Shown here piece by piece: positions 47,990 to 58,359 of a stretch of DNA of 64,000 bases. Made by a program: the position numbers and the translations under genes. Under the pieces are notes generated by a model. That model worked only from the letters and a program-made list of their open reading frames with translations, had not been told where the DNA came from and made no database searches. How positions within the stretch are numbered: the stretch's first letter is position 1; every line of letters starts with the position of its first letter. This DNA comes from Bacteroidota bacterium (GTDB lineage: Bacteria > Bacteroidota > Bacteroidia > Bacteroidales > JAAUTT01): contig JAUZOO010000006.1 in assembly GCA_030706405.1 (NCBI GenBank), positions 62,001 to 126,000 on the forward strand, written 5' to 3'.

Positions 47990-49933
47990 ATGAAAACAAT
48001 ACAAAAATTTAGTCTACTATTAGCAATACTGATACTGGCCGGGCATCAGATAATTTTGGCGCAGGTTCATTTACCGCTAATCTTTAACGATAATATGATT
48101 TTACAGCGCGATAAACCTGTAAATGTTTGGGGATGGGCTTCGAAAGGCGAGAAGATAACCGTTAGTTTCAATGGACAGGAGTTGAGTACCCGTGCCGACG
48201 CCCAAGGCAACTGGCGCGTAGTGTTAAAACCGATGACTTTTGGAGGTCCGTTCGAAATGAGTGTTCGGGGTAAATTGGGTAGCAAAGTCTTTAAAAATGT
48301 GCTCATTGGCGATGTGTGGGTGTGCAGTGGTCAGTCGAATATGGAATTTCCTGTGAACGGTTGGACTCATGTGTTGAATCATGAAAAAGAAATTGCCTCG
48401 GCAAATTATCCCAATATCCGGTTGTTTTCAGTCGAAAAGAATACGAGTCATCAGGCGCAGAAGGATTTTAAAGGTGGTAATTGGCAAGTATGCAGTCCCG
48501 CTACCATAAGTCCTTTTTCGGCAGTTGGTTATTTCTTTGGACGGAAATTAAATATAGACCTCAAAATTCCCATTGGCCTTATCAATACAACGTGGGGCGG
48601 AACAAACATAGAAACATGGACAAGTTGGGAATCAATAAGTAAACGGGAAGAGTATAAGAATATGAACCCGGCAGAGTTTTTGGCTAAGGAAGCCACCTGG
48701 GCTAAGAACAAGGAAAAGTTTCAGGAAGCTTTAAAACACGACCCCGGCATCGATGAAAAATGGTTTGCACCCGAAACCAACGCAGCTTCGTGGTCGAATG
48801 TAGAGTTACCTCATAATTTCGAACATTGTGTTGTTGGCGACCTCGATGGCATTGTATGGTTTCGTAAGGATATCGAGCTTACGGGCAATCAGGCTGAAAA
48901 AGCAATCTTGCTGAGTTTGGGTGCAATCGACGATTATGACGAAACCTATGTTAACGGTGTATTAGTTGGAAAAACAGATGATTGGGCTTTGCAACGCAAA
49001 TATGCCCTTACTCCAGGATTGCTTAAATCCGGGAAAAATACCATTGTCGTAAAAGTCCTAGACAGAGCCGGTGGCGGAGGCTTTTCCAGTTCTGCAGCAG
49101 ATATGTTTTTATCCCTTGGAGCAACACAAATCTCGCTTGCTGGTGAATGGAAGTTTAAGCCGGCAGTAACCTCAATACAATATGATTTTAAGGATGCAGG
49201 GCCTAATGTATTTCCTTCGCAATTATATAATGCCATGGTTGCTCCAATGATACAATTTCCCATAAAAGGTGTTATCTGGTATCAGGGCGAGCAAAATGCC
49301 GGTGAGCCGAAAAGTTACTATACCCTGTTCCCTGAGATGATTCAAAACTGGAGAAATAAATGGGGATATGAATTCCCGTTTTTGTGGGTACAGCTGGCCA
49401 ATTTTATGGCTCCTTCCGAACAACCCGTCGAAAGTAGCTGGGCTGAACTCCGTGAGGCACAGCATCAGACTTTGAAAGTGCCCAAAACGGGCGAAGCTGT
49501 TATTATCGATTTGGGCGAAGCTTATGATATTCATCCTAAAAATAAGCAGGATGTTGGTTATCGTTTGGCATTGTCAGCACTAAAAAATGCTTATGAAAAA
49601 GATGTTGTCTATTCCGGGCCAGTATTTCGATCGATGGAAATAAAAGACGGAAAGGCTGTGCTTGAATTTGACAATCCGGGCAACGGTCTTATAGCTAAAG
49701 GCGATAAATATGGTTACCTCAAAGGTTTTGCCATTTCTGGGAAAGATAAACACTTCGTTTGGGCAAAAGCATATATTGATGGAGATAAGGTTGTGGTGTA
49801 TAGTGATGATGTCAAAGAACCAACCGCTGTCCGTTACGCTTGGGGCGATAATCCCGACGATGCCAATCTTTTTAATAGTTCAGGGTTGCCTGCTTCTCCG
49901 TTCCGCACCGATATTACAGCTCAGGGGAAATAA
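47990..49933 (+). CDS. Sialate O-acetylesterase-type SGNH esterase
   Basis: Exported 647-residue esterase of the SASA/DUF303 family. The signal is cut near IILAQ. The nucleophile Ser is in GDVWVCSGQSNMEFP. The typical N-terminal IFNDNMILQRDKPVNVWGWA and the GLINTTWGGTNIETW block are present, followed by an inserted jelly-roll (about residues 250-385, EKAILLSLGAIDDYDETYVNG). The core resumes at GVIWYQGEQNAGEP and the C-terminal DIHPKNKQDVGYRLA carries the catalytic Asp/His. It would remove acetyl groups from sialic acid or other sugars, unmasking glycans for the exo-glycosidases of the same PUL. Confidence 0.9.
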   Translation: MKTIQKFSLLLAILILAGHQIILAQVHLPLIFNDNMILQRDKPVNVWGWASKGEKITVSFNGQELSTRADAQGNWRVVLKPMTFGGPFEMSVRGKLGSKVFKNVLIGDVWVCSGQSNMEFPVNGWTHVLNHEKEIASANYPNIRLFSVEKNTSHQAQKDFKGGNWQVCSPATISPFSAVGYFFGRKLNIDLKIPIGLINTTWGGTNIETWTSWESISKREEYKNMNPAEFLAKEATWAKNKEKFQEALKHDPGIDEKWFAPETNAASWSNVELPHNFEHCVVGDLDGIVWFRKDIELTGNQAEKAILLSLGAIDDYDETYVNGVLVGKTDDWALQRKYALTPGLLKSGKNTIVVKVLDRAGGGGFSSSAADMFLSLGATQISLAGEWKFKPAVTSIQYDFKDAGPNVFPSQLYNAMVAPMIQFPIKGVIWYQGEQNAGEPKSYYTLFPEMIQNWRNKWGYEFPFLWVQLANFMAPSEQPVESSWAELREAQHQTLKVPKTGEAVIIDLGEAYDIHPKNKQDVGYRLALSALKNAYEKDVVYSGPVFRSMEIKDGKAVLEFDNPGNGLIAKGDKYGYLKGFAISGKDKHFVWAKAYIDGDKVVVYSDDVKEPTAVRYAWGDNPDDANLFNSSGLPASPFRTDITAQGK

Positions 49934-49966
49934 CATCGTTGAACCTTTTTTAATTTTCATTATATC

Positions 49967-50012
49967 ATCAGGACTCGGCGGAGGTGGAAACTCCGCCGAA
50001 ATAAATCCTGAT
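49967..50012 (+). terminator. Two-tier stem-loop between esterase and GH92
   Basis: Lower arms ATCAGGA/TCCTGAT (49967-49973, 50006-50012) and upper GC-rich arms TCGGCGGAG/CTCCGCCGA (49975-49983, 49991-49999). There is no T-run, so it is more likely an mRNA-stabilising or processing hairpin, or a partial terminator. Confidence 0.5.
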
Positions 50013-50034
50013 AGTAATAAAATGACGATTTAAG

Positions 50035-52326
50035 ATGAATGGATTTTACAGAATATTATTGGTTTTAAGTTTGCTGCATTGTAAATCTCTATTGCTTGAT
50101 GCACAAAATTTTGAGAAAAAAGTTACAGCGTATGTCAATCCGTTTGTAGGAACCGGAGCAGTAAATGGATCCAGCCTTTCCGGAAATAATTTCCCCGGAG
50201 CTACAGTTCCTTTTGGGATGGTACAGCTAAGTCCGGATACCAGGAGCGAACCCGATTGGGATGCTGCTTCAGGGTACGATTATAACGACAAAACCATCGT
50301 AGGGTTTAGTCATACCCATTTGAGCGGTACCGGCGCGGCCGACCTCTTTGATGTTTTATTGATGCCCACGGTAGGGAAAGTAAATACGGTTGCCGGCGAC
50401 TCATTCAAACCCGAAAGTGGGTATCGTTCCCGTTTTTCTCACGATCAGGAGTCTGCCCGGCCGGGGTATTACCAAGTTAAATTGTTGGATTATAACATAC
50501 AGGCTGAACTTACAGCAACGGCTCATGCTGGATTTCACCGGTATTCTTTTCCGAAGGAAGAACAGGCTCACGTAATAATTGACCTTGGACATAGAAAGAA
50601 TGGCAATACAATAATTGGTTCTCAGGTAAGAATGTTGAACGATCGGGCGATAGAAGGATATCGTATCATTACCGGCTGGGCCAGACTGCGAAAGGTCTAT
50701 TTCTATGCAGAGTTTTCTAAACAGGTTAAACACCATATTATGGTGGACGCTGGCAGTGTTTACGATAACGGATTGCTGCTGAATGGCACTAACCTGCGAT
50801 CGGTACTGGATTTTGACACGAATGACGGAATGCCCTTATTGATTAAGATTGGATTTTCGGCAGTTAGCTTGGAGAATGCAAAAATGAATCTCAGCAAGGA
50901 AATACCCGGATGGAATTTCGACCAGATTGTATCAGCCGCAGAAAATACATGGGAAAAGGAACTCGGCAAGATTCAGGTTTCCGGAACTTCCAAGCAAAAG
51001 GAGATTTTCTATACCGCATTTTATCACACATTTATTCAGCCTAATAACTTGGCCGATGTGAATGGCGAATATATGGCTTCGGACTTTACAACCCGGAAAG
51101 CTGCCGACAAAACACATTATTCCACGTTTTCACTTTGGGACTCCTATCGTGCCGCAAATCCGCTATATACCTTAGTTCAGGAAGAACGTACCGCAGGATT
51201 CATAAACAGTATGTTGCGTCAATACGAGACATATGGCTATCTGCCTATTTGGCAACTTTGGGGAGAAGAAAATTACTGTATGATTGGGAATCATTCCATC
51301 CCTGTAATTGTTGATGCCGTTCTGAAAGGTATTAAAGGTTTTGATGTAAACAAGGCTTACGAAGCCGTTAAAGGTTCTTCGCTATTGTCTCATCCGGGCT
51401 CCCCGTTTGGTGTATGGGAGAAATACAAATACATGCCAGAGAATATCCAAACGCAATCGGTTTCGCTTACGCTCGAAATGGCTTATGATGATTGGTGTGT
51501 GGCTCAGTTTGCCCGTAAATTGAGGAAGATGGACGACTATAATCATTTTATAGAAAGGTCTCAGTATTTTAAAAATTTATACGACCAACAAAGTGGGTTT
51601 TTTCGGGCAAAGGACGATCAGGGAAAATGGTTATCTTCGTTTAATCCACTTCAGTATGGAGCCAATGGCGGCCAGCCTTTTACCGAAGGAAATGCCTGGC
51701 AATATTTCTGGTATGTGCCCCATGATGTAAACGGACTCATCGTATTAACAGGAGGCGACAATGCTTTTGCTGCAAAACTGGATACTTTCTTTAGCTTGAA
51801 AGATAAACCGGGTGAAATTAATGGAAATGCCTCTGGGTTTATAGGCCAGTATGCGCATGGAAATGAACCCAGTCATCATGTGGTTTATCTGTACGATTAC
51901 GCCGGACAGCCTTGGAAATCTCAATACTATGCCGCCAAAGTGATGAACGACCTTTATAACAACTCGTCGTCCGGTTATGCCGGAAACGAGGATTGCGGAC
52001 AAATGTCGGCCTGGTATGTTTTTAGCGCCATGGGTTTTTATCCGGTAAATCCGGCTTCGGGAGTATATGCCATCGGTTCGCCAGCCTTGGGAAAAACTGT
52101 TATCCAGCTGTCGAATGGAAAAACATTTACTATCATCGCTAAAAATGCTTCGTCAGAAAATATCTATATACAGTCTGCCAAATTGAACGGAATTAATTTT
52201 AATCGTACATATTTGACATATAGCGATATTACTCATGGCGGTGTTATTGAATTTGAGATGGGAAATACCCCTAATAAAGAATGGGGAACGAAATCCGAAA
52301 GTCGTCCGGCTTCTTTTGGATTTTAA
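50035..52326 (+). CDS. GH92 alpha-mannosidase (canonical alpha-1,2-type motif)
   Basis: Exported calcium-dependent exo-alpha-mannosidase, 763 residues. Landmarks: YVNPFVGTGAVNGSSLSGNNFPGA at the mature start (written here only as the family pattern VNPF.GTG...NNFPGA), GFSHTHLSGTGAADL, FTEGNAWQYFW with the acid, HGNEPSHHVVYLYDYAG, and GNEDCGQMSAWYVFSAMG holding the base residues. The HGNEPSHH segment is the form associated with alpha-1,2-mannosidases, unlike the GH92 at 24.6 kb. Its presence in a fucose/galactose-oriented PUL implies that the substrate, or a co-occurring host glycan, contains terminal alpha-mannose. Confidence 0.94.
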   Translation: MNGFYRILLVLSLLHCKSLLLDAQNFEKKVTAYVNPFVGTGAVNGSSLSGNNFPGATVPFGMVQLSPDTRSEPDWDAASGYDYNDKTIVGFSHTHLSGTGAADLFDVLLMPTVGKVNTVAGDSFKPESGYRSRFSHDQESARPGYYQVKLLDYNIQAELTATAHAGFHRYSFPKEEQAHVIIDLGHRKNGNTIIGSQVRMLNDRAIEGYRIITGWARLRKVYFYAEFSKQVKHHIMVDAGSVYDNGLLLNGTNLRSVLDFDTNDGMPLLIKIGFSAVSLENAKMNLSKEIPGWNFDQIVSAAENTWEKELGKIQVSGTSKQKEIFYTAFYHTFIQPNNLADVNGEYMASDFTTRKAADKTHYSTFSLWDSYRAANPLYTLVQEERTAGFINSMLRQYETYGYLPIWQLWGEENYCMIGNHSIPVIVDAVLKGIKGFDVNKAYEAVKGSSLLSHPGSPFGVWEKYKYMPENIQTQSVSLTLEMAYDDWCVAQFARKLRKMDDYNHFIERSQYFKNLYDQQSGFFRAKDDQGKWLSSFNPLQYGANGGQPFTEGNAWQYFWYVPHDVNGLIVLTGGDNAFAAKLDTFFSLKDKPGEINGNASGFIGQYAHGNEPSHHVVYLYDYAGQPWKSQYYAAKVMNDLYNNSSSGYAGNEDCGQMSAWYVFSAMGFYPVNPASGVYAIGSPALGKTVIQLSNGKTFTIIAKNASSENIYIQSAKLNGINFNRTYLTYSDITHGGVIEFEMGNTPNKEWGTKSESRPASFGF

Positions 52327-52434
52327 ATATTGAGGGCGAGTGATTAAAAAGCTGATTATAAGTATAATACTTTTAAATTGTATCGTTAACTTAAACGAAT
52401 ACCTACTAATTAATTTATCTGTAAAATTTATAAA

Positions 52435-54666
52435 ATGAAATCGATTAAACAAGTACTTCTATGTGTGTTGTCGGTATTTTGTGTCAGCATTTCGGCACAA
52501 AAGCCATTGTCAAATCCGAACTTGTCGCTTTGGTACACGCAACCTGCAAATGCCTGGATGAGCGAAGCGTTGCCTATTGGAAATGGCTTTTTGGGAGGAA
52601 TGATATTTGGCGGAGTCGCTCAGGAACAAATACAGCTTAACGAACTTAGTTTGTGGACTGGAGACGAGATTAACACAGGTTCTTATCAAAACCTTGGCGA
52701 CTTGTTTTTTAAGCTGGGAGACGCAAATGTCAAAGATGTTTCAGTTCCGGCAAACTATCGCCGCAGCCTCGATATTTCGCGTTCGGTTCATCAGGTTGAA
52801 TATACGTTAAATGGAGTCGGTTATCAACGGGAGTATTTTTGCAGCAATCCCGACCGGGTAATGGTACTTCGTTATACGGTAAGTAAAAAGGGAGCTTATT
52901 CCGGAACATTGTCGTTTACCGATGCGCATAAAGCGAAAGTCACAGTTTCAGGTAGCACGTTAATCTGCGTGGGTACTCTCGAAAATGGTTTAAAGTACGA
53001 AACCCAAATTGCTGTGCTCCCGGTAAGTGGGACAATAACTTCTCAGACCGATGCTTCGGGAAATGCTCAACTAATACTTAAAAATGCCGATGCCGTTACG
53101 CTGATTGTTGGTGCAGCAACAAACTATGCTCCTGACCGGACCCGGCAATGGAGAGGCATAGACGCTCATGATAAAGTGGCTCAACAGGTATTGCTGGCAT
53201 CAAAAAAGAAATATGATGTTTTGCTTAAAGCGCATGTCAGAGATTATACTTCGCTGTTTAATCGTGTATCCATCGATTTAGGCAAAACCTCTGAATCCAC
53301 AATGGCCCTGCCTCTAAATGCCCGCATAAAACAATGTCAGGAGAAACACGATCCTCAGCTCGAAGCACTTCTTTTTCAATGGGGTCGCTACCTGTTAATC
53401 AGTTCATCGCGGCTCGGCGGACTTCCTGCTAACCTTCAAGGGATGTGGAACAATAGCAATAATCCGCCCTGGCGTTGCGATTACCATTCCAACATTAACG
53501 TGCAAATGAATTATTGGCCGGCCGAACCCGCGAACCTTTCGGAATGTCACCTGCCATTTATTAATTATGTGAATAACCAGCGCGAAGTTCGCAAGGAGCA
53601 AACCCGTGCATATTACAAGAATGTGCGGGGCTGGACCGTGAAAACGGAGAACAATATTTTCGGCGCCGGAAGCTTTAAATGGAATCCGCCGGCCAGTGCC
53701 TGGTATGCACAACACATTTGGGAACATTACGCTTTTGGGCAGGATAAAGAATATCTGAAGAATACGGCTTATCCCATACTTAAAGAGCTTTGTGAGTTTT
53801 GGGAAGATCACCTCAAACGGCGTCCGGATGGAACGTTGGTAACCCCCGATGGTTGGTCGCCCGAACATGGCCCCGAGGAAGAAGGGGTAACTTACGACCA
53901 GGAAATCATCTACGACCTGTTTACGAATTACATTGAAACATCCGATATACTTGGCATAGATAAAGATTATCGCACCCGTGTATCGGATATGCGCGACCAT
54001 TTGCTGAAACCTAAAATTGGTAAATGGGGACAGATACAGGAATGGGAACAGGATAAGGACGATCCGAAAGATACGCACCGGCATGTGTCGCATCTGTTTG
54101 GTCTGCACCCCGGCCGTCAGATTTCGCCTTCTACAACGCCGGATTTGGCTCGGGCTGCTAAAGTAACGCTTACTGCACGTGGCGACGAATCCACCGGTTG
54201 GTCCATGGCTTGGAAAATGAATTTTTGGGCCCGACTTCTGGATGGAGATCATGCTTATACCATCCTTCACAACTTCACCAAACTGACAGGAGAAGAGGGT
54301 GCCAACTACAACGCCGGCGGCGGAATTTATTCCAACTTGTTCTGCGCACACCCACCTTTTCAGATTGATGGAAACTTTGGCTATGTGGCCGGTGTTTGCG
54401 AAATGCTCATCCAAAGCCAATCCGGCGCCATTCTGCTATTGCCGGCATTACCCAAAGCCTGGGCTACAGGCTCAGTTAAAGGGCTTCGGGCTCGTGGAGG
54501 TTTTCAGGTAGATATAAGCTGGAAGGACGGAAAGTTAATTTCTTCCACTATTCGTTGTGTCACAGGCGCCAATGCAAAAGTTAGCTATGGCGGAAATGTT
54601 ATAGAATTGAACATGAACCCCGGAGACTCGAAGACGTTGAAAGCTTCAGATTTTAATGCACATTAA
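52435..54666 (+). CDS. GH95 alpha-L-fucosidase, copy 2
   Basis: Exported inverting fucosidase, 743 residues, signal cut near SISAQ. Landmarks: [53 protein letters not shown] with the Asn-x-Asn arrangement, [22 protein letters not shown] with the acid-region Glu, and [18 protein letters not shown]. It differs considerably from the first GH95 in this PUL, so the two probably address different fucose (or L-galactose) linkages. It lies about 110 bases after GH92 and 28 bases before the last enzyme of the PUL, consistent with one transcript. Confidence 0.92.
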   Translation: MKSIKQVLLCVLSVFCVSISAQKPLSNPNLSLWYTQPANAWMSEALPIGNGFLGGMIFGGVAQEQIQLNELSLWTGDEINTGSYQNLGDLFFKLGDANVKDVSVPANYRRSLDISRSVHQVEYTLNGVGYQREYFCSNPDRVMVLRYTVSKKGAYSGTLSFTDAHKAKVTVSGSTLICVGTLENGLKYETQIAVLPVSGTITSQTDASGNAQLILKNADAVTLIVGAATNYAPDRTRQWRGIDAHDKVAQQVLLASKKKYDVLLKAHVRDYTSLFNRVSIDLGKTSESTMALPLNARIKQCQEKHDPQLEALLFQWGRYLLISSSRLGGLPANLQGMWNNSNNPPWRCDYHSNINVQMNYWPAEPANLSECHLPFINYVNNQREVRKEQTRAYYKNVRGWTVKTENNIFGAGSFKWNPPASAWYAQHIWEHYAFGQDKEYLKNTAYPILKELCEFWEDHLKRRPDGTLVTPDGWSPEHGPEEEGVTYDQEIIYDLFTNYIETSDILGIDKDYRTRVSDMRDHLLKPKIGKWGQIQEWEQDKDDPKDTHRHVSHLFGLHPGRQISPSTTPDLARAAKVTLTARGDESTGWSMAWKMNFWARLLDGDHAYTILHNFTKLTGEEGANYNAGGGIYSNLFCAHPPFQIDGNFGYVAGVCEMLIQSQSGAILLLPALPKAWATGSVKGLRARGGFQVDISWKDGKLISSTIRCVTGANAKVSYGGNVIELNMNPGDSKTLKASDFNAH

Positions 54667-54694
54667 TAAACATTAAGAACTACAAAATTTAACG

Positions 54695-57379
54695 ATGATG
54701 AATTTGTTTTTTAAGATAAACGTCGCGCGGATAGGTGTGTTGTGCCTGATTTTGCTGCTTGCCGGGCATGAGGCCTTTGGTCAGATATCGTATTACGAAG
54801 CAGAAAGTTCGCTCAACACACTTCAGAATAAAGCTGCAATAAGCAGTTGTTCGGGTTGTTCCGGAGGTGCGAAAGTTAACTATTTGGGCGGAAGCGTAAA
54901 TGGTAAATTGATATTCAGTAAGATACATGTTGTTGAAGGCGGCTCTTGTTTACTTACGTTGTTTTACGTGAGTGGCGATAATCGTTCGCTGTTTTATTCC
55001 GTAAATAACAGCACTCCCTGCAAAATAACCTGCGAAAGCACCGGAGGCTGGGATAAGGTGGCTAAAAAAGATATTCTGGTGCGGTTAAAGGCCGGCGACA
55101 ACACCATTGCCTTTGATAATCCTTACGAATATGCTGCGGATGTGGATAAGATTGGTATTCAGAAAAATACCACTGTTCCGGTTTTTCGGATATCGGGCCA
55201 CGTGAAAAATAGAAGCAACAAACTTTTGTCACAGGTTGAGGTAAGGCTTACGGGAGCCATGGAGGAAACCGTTAAAACCAACAACAAGGGATATTACGAG
55301 TTTAACTATCTGCCCCAAGGCGCTTATTGTGTAACTCCGGTGCTGAAGAGAAGCTATGCAAGCCCGTTCGATTCGTATTATACGAATTTAAAACAATCGG
55401 CGGATAATACTGATTTTACTTTTTATCCGGCAGCTCGCTCAAAAGATACCGTTATTATGGCCGGTAATTGGAAGATGACCTACGACCTGGCAAACGGGCG
55501 GTTCTCGGTATCTTTGAAAAATAAGCAATTATTGAACGAGGCTTACAGTGCCGTTCGTACTCCTGCAAAACTTACCACGATGAACTTCCGAAACCGGAAG
55601 ATTACCTCGTCAAAAGAGTCTGATTTGTATGGTGATGGTAAGCATCTGGTTATTGATTCATGGAATACCGGCAGCGACCATTTAAAGCAGCATTTCTTCT
55701 TTTATCCCGATAAGGATTATTGCCTTACTTATGTCGAATTTATCCGGAAGGGAGGAGTATCCACCAATTATATCGCGCCTTTGGTGACCGATTCGCTCAA
55801 ACGTTTCTTGCCCGACGGCGATAACCGGGTGCTTTTTGTTCCATACGATAACGATATGTGGGTGCGGTTTAACGCCTGGCCCTACAATTCGGACGTCACC
55901 AGCTATGAGGTTACTGCCCTGTACAACAACGCTTCCCGCGTGTCGTTTGTGGTAGGGGCTTTGGGTCACGACACCTGGAAATCTGCCGTAACATTTAAAG
56001 GAGCTACGGGTCCTGTGGCTTCGCTCGAAGTTTATGGCGGTGCGTCGTCTGCCATTACGCACGATGTAATTCCGCATGGTTATGTTTCGGGCGATACCGT
56101 TAAATCGCCTAAAATATTCATGGGCTATTTCGACGATTGGCGTGCCGGGCTCGAAACATACGCCAAAGCAAATGCCGCAATAACACCGCCTGCTCCGTGG
56201 AATAAGGGTATTCCTTTTGGATGGAACAGCTGGGGGAAGATTCAGAATCATCTTACTTACGATAAAGCAAAAAGCGTTTCGGACTTCTTTGCAACAGAGC
56301 TTGTGCCGAAATCGTTCTTTACCATTGACAGCCTGGTGTACATTGGGTTGGACGCTTTTTGGGATAATCTTAAATCCGAAGAGTTGACCAGTTTTGTGGA
56401 AAATTGTAAAAAGAATCATCAGGCTGCCGGTATCTATTGGACTCCGTTTGCCGATTGGGGAAAAGATGGAAACCGGAAAGTGGAAGGAACATCATATCTG
56501 TATAAGGATATTTATCTCTATGCCAACGGTTCGCCCATCTCGCTCGATGGGGCCTATGCTGTTGACCCGACGCACCCCGGAACCAAGCAGCGGATGGATT
56601 ATTATGCCGATAAATTTAAAAAAGACGGCTATAAATATGTGAAACTTGACTTTATGACGCACGGCGCCCTCGAAAGCGATTCGCATTACGATTCCAAAGT
56701 AACCACCGGGGTGGCAGCCTATAATCAGGGGATGCGCTACCTGGCCGATAAGTTTGGCTCCGATATGTACATGAACCTGTCCATCGCTCCGGTTTTTCCG
56801 GCTCAATATGCACAGTCGCGGCGAATTGCCTGCGATGCCTTCGGCGATATCGGTCACTCCGAATATACCATGAACGCCGTTACCTACGGATGGTGGCTTA
56901 GCTATATCTATGATTATAACGATGCCGACCATATTGTTTTGGAAGGATTTTCGGAAGGGGAAAATCGCGCACGGGTAACCTCGTCGGTGATAACGGGGAT
57001 TGTTTATTCCGGCGACGACCTTAGCTCTACCGGCTCGGAGGCTACCAAAGAAAAGGCGCGGAAATTCCTCACGAACCCCGAAATAAATGCCATTGCACGG
57101 ACTAAAAAGTCATCTTTCCGACCTGTTGAAGGTAATACCGGCTCGGGAGCCAGTACCATGTTCGTTTACGAAACTCCCGAATATGCTTATTTGGCAGTGT
57201 TTAATTTTCAGCCGACCGAAGCATCGTTCAGTATCGATTTGAAACGACTAGGGCTCTCATTGCCAGATTCTGTTGAGGTTAAAGAACTGTGGAGCTCAAA
57301 AATTTTTAAGGCTTCCGGTTCGATGACTATTAATATTGGGGCGAAGGATGCGATGCTGTTTAAAATCAGTAAAAAGTAA
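54695..57379 (+). CDS. CBM-bearing clan GH-D (alpha-galactosidase-like) enzyme
   Basis: 894-residue exported multi-domain enzyme. After the signal (cut near EAFGQ), residues about 28-160 form a CBM35/6-like jelly roll (ISYYEAESSLNTL, GGWDKVAKKDI). About 166-245 is a carboxypeptidase-regulatory-like domain (FRISGHVKNRSNK). Then a beta-sandwich and a TIM barrel opening with GIPFGWNSWGKIQ, with YVKLDFMTHG carrying the likely nucleophile Asp652. GWNSWG and KxD are shared with GH27/GH36/GH31-like alpha-galactosidases, so an alpha-galactosidic substrate is likely, but I cannot fix the family. It is the last gene of the PUL, and no clear terminator follows. Confidence 0.78.
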   Translation: MMNLFFKINVARIGVLCLILLLAGHEAFGQISYYEAESSLNTLQNKAAISSCSGCSGGAKVNYLGGSVNGKLIFSKIHVVEGGSCLLTLFYVSGDNRSLFYSVNNSTPCKITCESTGGWDKVAKKDILVRLKAGDNTIAFDNPYEYAADVDKIGIQKNTTVPVFRISGHVKNRSNKLLSQVEVRLTGAMEETVKTNNKGYYEFNYLPQGAYCVTPVLKRSYASPFDSYYTNLKQSADNTDFTFYPAARSKDTVIMAGNWKMTYDLANGRFSVSLKNKQLLNEAYSAVRTPAKLTTMNFRNRKITSSKESDLYGDGKHLVIDSWNTGSDHLKQHFFFYPDKDYCLTYVEFIRKGGVSTNYIAPLVTDSLKRFLPDGDNRVLFVPYDNDMWVRFNAWPYNSDVTSYEVTALYNNASRVSFVVGALGHDTWKSAVTFKGATGPVASLEVYGGASSAITHDVIPHGYVSGDTVKSPKIFMGYFDDWRAGLETYAKANAAITPPAPWNKGIPFGWNSWGKIQNHLTYDKAKSVSDFFATELVPKSFFTIDSLVYIGLDAFWDNLKSEELTSFVENCKKNHQAAGIYWTPFADWGKDGNRKVEGTSYLYKDIYLYANGSPISLDGAYAVDPTHPGTKQRMDYYADKFKKDGYKYVKLDFMTHGALESDSHYDSKVTTGVAAYNQGMRYLADKFGSDMYMNLSIAPVFPAQYAQSRRIACDAFGDIGHSEYTMNAVTYGWWLSYIYDYNDADHIVLEGFSEGENRARVTSSVITGIVYSGDDLSSTGSEATKEKARKFLTNPEINAIARTKKSSFRPVEGNTGSGASTMFVYETPEYAYLAVFNFQPTEASFSIDLKRLGLSLPDSVEVKELWSSKIFKASGSMTINIGAKDAMLFKISKK

Positions 57380-57404
57380 AATATAAGGATATTTAAAAAA
57401 CGTT

Positions 57405-57602
57405 TTTGATAAGGAGACGTCGCTTCCGGGAAGTCCTGTAGCAACCGGCATAGCTTCATCTTCGACACAAATCGGGTACACGTTGCAGCCATCCGATAAG
57501 GGGAAGCTTATTTTATTTGAAGTGATACCGGCGTTGTTGGTCCCGGAGTATTTTCAAAATACATTCCGTGTGATTCTTCAAAACGTTAATGGACTCTTGT
57601 AA
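57405..57602 (+). pseudogene. Remnant of an Ig-like repeat protein
   Basis: A short frame, IGYTLQPSDKGKLILFEVIPA, resembles the end of Ig-like domains that read YTLT.ADVGKYI.F.V.P in Bacteroidota surface proteins. It has no start codon or signal and ends at a stop at 57600. It appears to be a fragment left by rearrangement downstream of the PUL. The assignment is weak because only about 60 residues remain. Confidence 0.35.
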
Positions 57603-57626
57603 ACGAATGTTTTTAAAGTGAGATGG

Positions 57627-57901
57627 CTATTTCTTAGTTTTCAGATTCTTATACATGTAGTAGAGGGAGTCGCATATATGGGAGGTGTGATAAGTTTATT
57701 TTTTTGTAAAAGACTAAACATTTTCTTCTGATGGTCAACCGTCCATCCGCAATAGCCGGGACTATACCTGTTGGTTATTTTATATCCCTTGCGTTCCATT
57801 TCAGATTTAAGCGATTCCTGAATCATATCCATGGCACTTTCTACCACCACCGACCCGAATAAATCATAAACATAGCCTTTTAGTAAATCGCCTTCGTTCA
57901 T
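57627..57901 (-). pseudogene. Fragment of a methionine-synthase-activation-like protein
   Basis: The frame starting at 57901 reads GYVYDLFGSVVVESAMDMIQ and RYSPGYCGWTVDHQKKMFSL, which match the vitamin-B12-dependent methionine synthase activation domain family, usually found beside corrinoid methyltransferases. The N-terminal part is missing. Near the end a frameshift separates KMFSLLQKN from the family-like ICDSLYYMYKNLKTKK, which ends at 57627. It lies directly after the URO-D fragment, so one deletion probably joined two neighbouring genes of a lost methyltransferase operon. Confidence 0.6.
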
Positions 57902-57917
57902 GTATTGTCGCGACAGT

Positions 57918-58358
57918 TTATGTATTTAATCCGGCAGCCGGTTCGGCCATTATAATGCCGTTTACGCCGGTTTCCATAAACGCAAGGATGTATTCAAAGA
58001 TAAATGCGGTGCATTTTTGAAGGAGTTTTTCGATAACATCCGGTTTAATATAAAGGGCTGTCATTAGCTCTGACATGTCATAAAGTCTTCCGGCTAACGA
58101 TATGGGGCCTATGCAACCTGCAAAACAGGCTTGTCGGAGATGTTTTTTTGACATATCCTTCGGGAGGTTTTTATAATCCGTCGGGTATCCGTCGATATAA
58201 GGAAAAAGGGTCTGGTCGAAAAATGTTGCTCCCTGCGGCTTTACGGCAATTTTGTCGCCATCGGAATCGAAATATTCGAGGTTACCCTTATTTTCTTTGG
58301 GTTTAAACCATTTGGGGTATTGGGCTGTGCTGCCATCGCTCAGCGTAATATCGTACAT
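57918..58358 (-). pseudogene. Fragment of a URO-D/MtaA-like methyltransferase
   Basis: The frame reads MYDITLSDGSTAQYPKWFKP, FDSDGDKIAVKPQGATFFDQ and VNGIIMAEPAAGL, matching uroporphyrinogen-decarboxylase-family corrinoid methyltransferases. It stops two codons after AAGL, where the family continues, and its upstream end breaks at about 58358, beyond which the frame is only the antisense of an AraC fragment. About 145 of an expected 350 or more residues remain, so it is not functional. Confidence 0.65.
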
Positions 58359-58359
58359 G

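Noticed and set aside
53404-54420. Long open frame (338 codons) on the minus strand inside the second GH95 gene
   Set aside because: It is fully antisense to a convincing GH95 with family motifs; its protein has no recognisable domain, and long antisense frames are common in this codon usage.
55682-56419. 245-codon minus-strand frame inside the GH-D enzyme gene
   Set aside because: Antisense shadow; the plus-strand protein carries catalytic motifs across the same region.
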